From NCBI GenBank assembly GCA_022784065.1, contig JALFUO010000091.1, positions 1-35,395 of the forward strand: a DNA stretch of 35,395 nt, written 5' to 3'. The translations under genes and the position numbers were made by a program. Shown piece by piece: positions 33,099-35,395 of this stretch (its first letter is position 1; every line of letters begins with the position of its first letter). Under the pieces are notes generated by a model. The model saw only the letters and a list, made by a program, of their open reading frames with translations. It ran no database searches and was not told where the DNA came from. Origin of the DNA: Bacteroidales bacterium. Lineage in GTDB: Bacteria; Bacteroidota; Bacteroidia; Bacteroidales; Bacteroidaceae.

Positions 33099-33162
33099 TC
33101 TACTTGTTTACTCGTTTACTTGTTTACTTGTTTACTCGTTTACTCGTCTACTCGTTTACTAA
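33099..33162. repeat. Octamer array before recF, eight units
   Basis: Eight contiguous TYTACTYG units, ending in TTTACTAA exactly 11 nt before the recF ATG, which is the same distance as for kdsB and sprA. A stray TTTACTTG-like unit also appears near 33010. Confidence 0.88.
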
Positions 33163-33173
33163 GCAACTTCTCA

Positions 33174-34295
33174 ATGATTCTTCAAAGCATCTCTGTCCTT
33201 AATTATAAAAACCTCGAGCAGGCGGAACTTACCTTTTCGCCCAACGTGAACTGCATCGTAGGCGCCAACGGCGTGGGCAAAACCAATTTGCTCGATGCCA
33301 TCGGCTACCTTTCGCTGTGCCGCAGCGCGCAGGGCGGTAGCGACAGCCTCAACATTCGCCACGGCGCGGACTTCTTCATGATTTCGGGGCAATATGTATC
33401 GGAACTCGGCGAAGCGCGGAGCGTGACGTGCAGTTTGCAGCGCGGCTGCCGCAAGCGGGTGAAGGTAGACGGCAAGGACTTGAAGCGGATATCGGAACAT
33501 GTGGGCAACATTCCGCTGGTGCTCATCTCTCCTTCCGACTCGGAATTGATTTCGGGCGGCAGCGAAGAGCGGCGGCGGTTTATGGATCAGGTGATTGCGC
33601 AGTATGATGCGCCTTATCTCGAAGCCCTTATCCGCTACGAGCGTTGCCTCAAGCAGCGCAACGCCTTGCTGAAGCAGGAGGAAGAGCCGGACGCATCGGT
33701 GCTGGACGTTTTGGAAATGATGATGTCGCGCGATGCCGCCATTATCTACGCCGCGCGGCGTGTTTTCGCGGAGGAGTTCCGTCCAATTTTTCAGAAAATG
33801 TATGCCACGCTCAGCCGCCAGGAGGCCGAAGGGGTGGAAATTGAATACCAGTCGCACGGCGAGCGCGGCGAGCTCGAACCGATTTTGCGCGATTGGCGGG
33901 CGCGCGAACGCCTTGTGGGCTACACGCTCCACGGCACGCACAAGGATGATCTCCTGCTTTCTTTGAAAGGTTACCCCGTGCGCCGCGAGGGCTCTCAGGG
34001 ACAGACTAAGACATATTTTATCGCCATGAAACTGGCGCAGTTTCTTTATCTCAAGCAAAAGGGGCATTGCCACACGCCGCTGCTCCTGCTCGACGATATT
34101 TTCGACAAACTCGACGATAGCCGCGTGGGCAATATCATCGACTACGTGAGCGGCGACGACTTCGGGCAAATCTTTATCACGGACACGCAGCGCGAGCACC
34201 TCGACAAAATATTGGCAGCCACGCAGCGCGACTACCGCCTTTTTCACATCAACGCGGATCAGACAGTATGGAACGACGAAAATCTGAAGAAATAG
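33174..34295 (+). CDS. recF: DNA replication and repair protein RecF
   Basis: A 373-aa RecF, an SMC-like ATPase that helps RecO and RecR load RecA at gapped DNA. The Walker A motif GANGVGKTN is at residues 30-38, the family signature in the middle is LVLISPSDSELISGGSEERRRFMD, and Walker B with the D-loop is PLLLLDDIFDKLDDSRV. Length and order are normal. I took the ATG at 33174; a 53-residue in-frame upstream extension is translated repeat DNA. The gene overlaps the DUF721 gene by 28 nt. It has an own promoter match at 32962-32993 and a long repeat-filled leader. Confidence 0.95.
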   Translation: MILQSISVLNYKNLEQAELTFSPNVNCIVGANGVGKTNLLDAIGYLSLCRSAQGGSDSLNIRHGADFFMISGQYVSELGEARSVTCSLQRGCRKRVKVDGKDLKRISEHVGNIPLVLISPSDSELISGGSEERRRFMDQVIAQYDAPYLEALIRYERCLKQRNALLKQEEEPDASVLDVLEMMMSRDAAIIYAARRVFAEEFRPIFQKMYATLSRQEAEGVEIEYQSHGERGELEPILRDWRARERLVGYTLHGTHKDDLLLSLKGYPVRREGSQGQTKTYFIAMKLAQFLYLKQKGHCHTPLLLLDDIFDKLDDSRVGNIIDYVSGDDFGQIFITDTQREHLDKILAATQRDYRLFHINADQTVWNDENLKK

Positions 34296-34558
34296 GCGGC
34301 GTGCTTTTGCGCTATCTGCGCCTTGCGGGACTTGAAACGCCGCTCAACGAACACCGCGCCCTCATGGCGTGGCCGTCGGTAGCGGGCGAGGCGTTCAGTC
34401 GATATACGGAAGCCGTTGCTATCCGCAACCAAGTGCTCACCGTCCGCGTGTCGTCGCCTGCCGCCCGAGCCACGCTGATGATGCAGCGCAGCAATCTTGT
34501 AAAGAAAATCAACGAAACGGTTCGCGCACAGGTCATCGCCGACATTTCGTTTGTATAA
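34268..34558 (+). CDS. DUF721/DciA-family protein, probable DnaB helicase loader partner
   Basis: A 96-aa DUF721 domain protein. The family signature is visible in W-P-x-V-A-G-E-A-F (MAWPSVAGEAFSRYTEAVAIRNQVLTVRV) and in the following AARATLMMQRSNLVKKINE. DciA proteins of this family load or recruit the replicative helicase DnaB in bacteria without DnaC or DnaI. It overlaps recF by 28 nt, so the two are probably translationally coupled. It is short, about the domain alone, as is usual in Bacteroidetes. Confidence 0.85.
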   Translation: MERRKSEEIGGVLLRYLRLAGLETPLNEHRALMAWPSVAGEAFSRYTEAVAIRNQVLTVRVSSPAARATLMMQRSNLVKKINETVRAQVIADISFV

Positions 34559-34808
34559 ATTGGGGCCTATTGCAAACGCCCGCCGTGCGGATTGATTGCC
34601 TGCGCCGAATGGGCAAATGGTTGGGGCGGGCTGTAAGCCCAATTGTTGCCCCCAGCCCCGGGCAGCACCCGGGGGAGCAATGTTGCATTGATTAAAGTGT
34701 CGCGCTCTGAAATGTCGTGCAAACGAGGGCAATCAAGCTTGCTTGGATTGCCGAGTGCGGCCGACATTATGAACAGAGCAACCTGCTTTATGAGGGGCAA
34801 CGCCCCGT
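34559..34808. other. Non-coding spacer with a diverged repeat copy
   Basis: No gene is seen. A GGGGCGGGCTGTAAGCCCAA start marks a diverged copy (34620-34692) of the hairpin-rich sequence in the inverted repeat arms that follow. The rest has no clear signal. Confidence 0.5.
34620..34692. repeat. Diverged third copy of the hairpin-rich repeat
   Basis: About 60 bp align with 35248-35320: the GGGGCGGGCTGTAAGCCCAA start, a GTTGCCC segment, then a GGGCAG...CCC-rich hairpin and GATT. Many substitutions and small changes are visible, in contrast to the near-identical arms at 34809 and 35214. Confidence 0.6.
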
Positions 34809-34990
34809 GTGGCGCTAAGGGCGTAATGGGTTACGCGCTTTCGGCGCGTGGCATTTTTGCGCAGGCGCAAAAATGCCGAATGTATTAATCGCGGTCTACG
34901 TTCCCCCAGGGCGCTGCCCTGGGCTATGGGCAACATTTGGGCTTACAGCCCGCCCCAATCATTTACCGGGCATTTGTGCAAATTGGTTCA
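34809..34990. repeat. Left arm of a 182-bp inverted repeat
   Basis: It is the reverse complement of 35214-35395 with only about four mismatches. It contains serial hairpins: GCGTAA-TGGG-TTACGC, GCATTTTTGCGC with GCGCAAAAATGC, CCAGGGC-GCT-GCCCTGG-like, and GGGCT-TAC-AGCCC. No transposase is encoded. Confidence 0.85.
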
Positions 34991-35019
34991 GCTAAATGCA
35001 CCTTTTCTTGACATTTTCG

Positions 35020-35067
35020 GCTGCGCTCGGCATAGCCCAACAAGTTCGGCTCTGCACTCGCTTGCAC
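35020..35067 (-). repeat. GTGCAAG-family element, copy 3
   Basis: Nearly identical to copy 2 at 33037-33085, with the same flanks and a GAACTTGTTGGGC centre. The neighbouring bases TTTTCG and CGAAAA add another inverted layer. Confidence 0.75.
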
Positions 35068-35074
35068 GAAAATT

Positions 35075-35134
35075 GGCGGCGGCTCGGCAGAGCCCGATCA
35101 AACAAGTTTGTCGGTGTCTGCTCTCGCCTTGCAC
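35075..35134 (-). repeat. GTGCAAG-family element, copy 4
   Basis: It keeps the flanks GTGCAAGGCGAGAGCAGA and GCCGAGCCGCC but has a longer centre, CCGAC-AAACTTGTTTG-ATCGG, that forms a different hairpin. Confidence 0.72.
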
Positions 35135-35213
35135 AAACGTAGAATTAACTGCAAACAATATGCCCAATATTAAAATGCACCTTTGGCAACTGCTCGCCAA
35201 AGGTACATTTATA

Positions 35214-35395
35214 TGAACCAATTTGCACAAACGTCCGGTAAATGATTGGGGCGGGCTGTAAGCCCAAATGTTGCCCATAGCCCAGGGCAGCGCCCTGGGG
35301 GAACGTAGACCGCGATTGATACATTCGGCATTTTTGCGCCTGCGCAAAAATGCCACGCGCCGAAAGCGCGTAACCCATTACGCCCTTAACGCCAC
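35214..35395. repeat. Right arm of the 182-bp inverted repeat, reaching the window end
   Basis: Reverse complement of 34809-34990. It runs into the window edge, so the full repeat may be longer. Confidence 0.85.

Larger units (their letters stand above)
34991..35213. other. Spacer of the inverted repeat
   Basis: 223 bp without a gene. It holds two adjacent GTGCAAG-family elements (35020-35067 and 35075-35134). It also has a local dyad, CCTTTGGCAACTGC with GCCAAAGG, at about 35179-35203, so the spacer is itself repeat material. Confidence 0.6.

Noticed and set aside
33015-33173. N-terminal extension of RecF
   Set aside because: It is translated repeat DNA; RecF begins with MILQSISVLNYKN at 33174.
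34848-35356. Two 122-codon ORFs on opposite strands with the same N-terminal sequence
   Set aside because: They are mirror images caused by the inverted repeat arms, not a gene pair.

Overview
The window reads as chromosomal DNA of a Bacteroidales bacterium. The signs are a full-length SprA/Sov translocon gene of the type IX secretion system (T9SS), a PorX-type response regulator, promoter matches of the Bacteroidetes kind (TTTG, about 19-20 nt, TAnnTTTG), a ruvA-sprA gene pair, a divergent recF/TPR-ribH arrangement, and few Shine-Dalgarno sequences. A Prevotellaceae-like, moderately GC-rich genome is my best guess, but the genus is not decided by the sequence. Many long antisense ORFs are shadows caused by the GC-rich codon use.

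Layout. 1-8190 (+) is the downstream part of an exopolysaccharide or O-antigen-like locus: SLBB export protein, Wzx flippase, hexapeptide acyltransferase, Wzz-type chain-length protein, EpsG/Wzy-like polymerase and a GT2 glycosyltransferase. It is followed by a secreted TIM-barrel glycosidase-like protein (8216-9385) and a strong hairpin. 9469-12970 (-) holds a carboxyltransferase subunit (PycB/OadA type) whose biotinyl-like domain has no visible biotinylation motif, and porX. 13357-22362 (+) runs CDF transporter, engB, a PorY-like histidine kinase, kdsB, a 14-repeat MORN protein, glgB and a membrane protein of unknown function. 22480-32763 (-) carries sprA, ruvA, yggS, tRNA-Tyr, ribH and a TPR membrane protein. 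33174-34558 (+) is recF overlapping a DUF721/DciA-type gene. The last 840 bp is non-coding repeat DNA.

Functional links. Three T9SS-related genes (porX, a candidate porY, sprA) lie within about 18 kb, with envelope genes (kdsB, MORN protein) and glycogen branching enzyme between the kinase and the translocon. recF, dciA and ruvA are DNA replication and repair genes.

The most unusual content is non-coding. An octamer repeat TYTACTYG occurs in five gene junctions (45 units), and three of the arrays stop exactly 11 nt from the start codon of kdsB, recF or sprA. Two of the loci are bounded inverted elements with a shared core hairpin. Four 15-bp palindromes lie exactly 21 bp apart at 14408-14485. 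A four-copy element has conserved flanks and a variable central palindrome. A 182-bp near-perfect inverted repeat full of hairpins closes the window.
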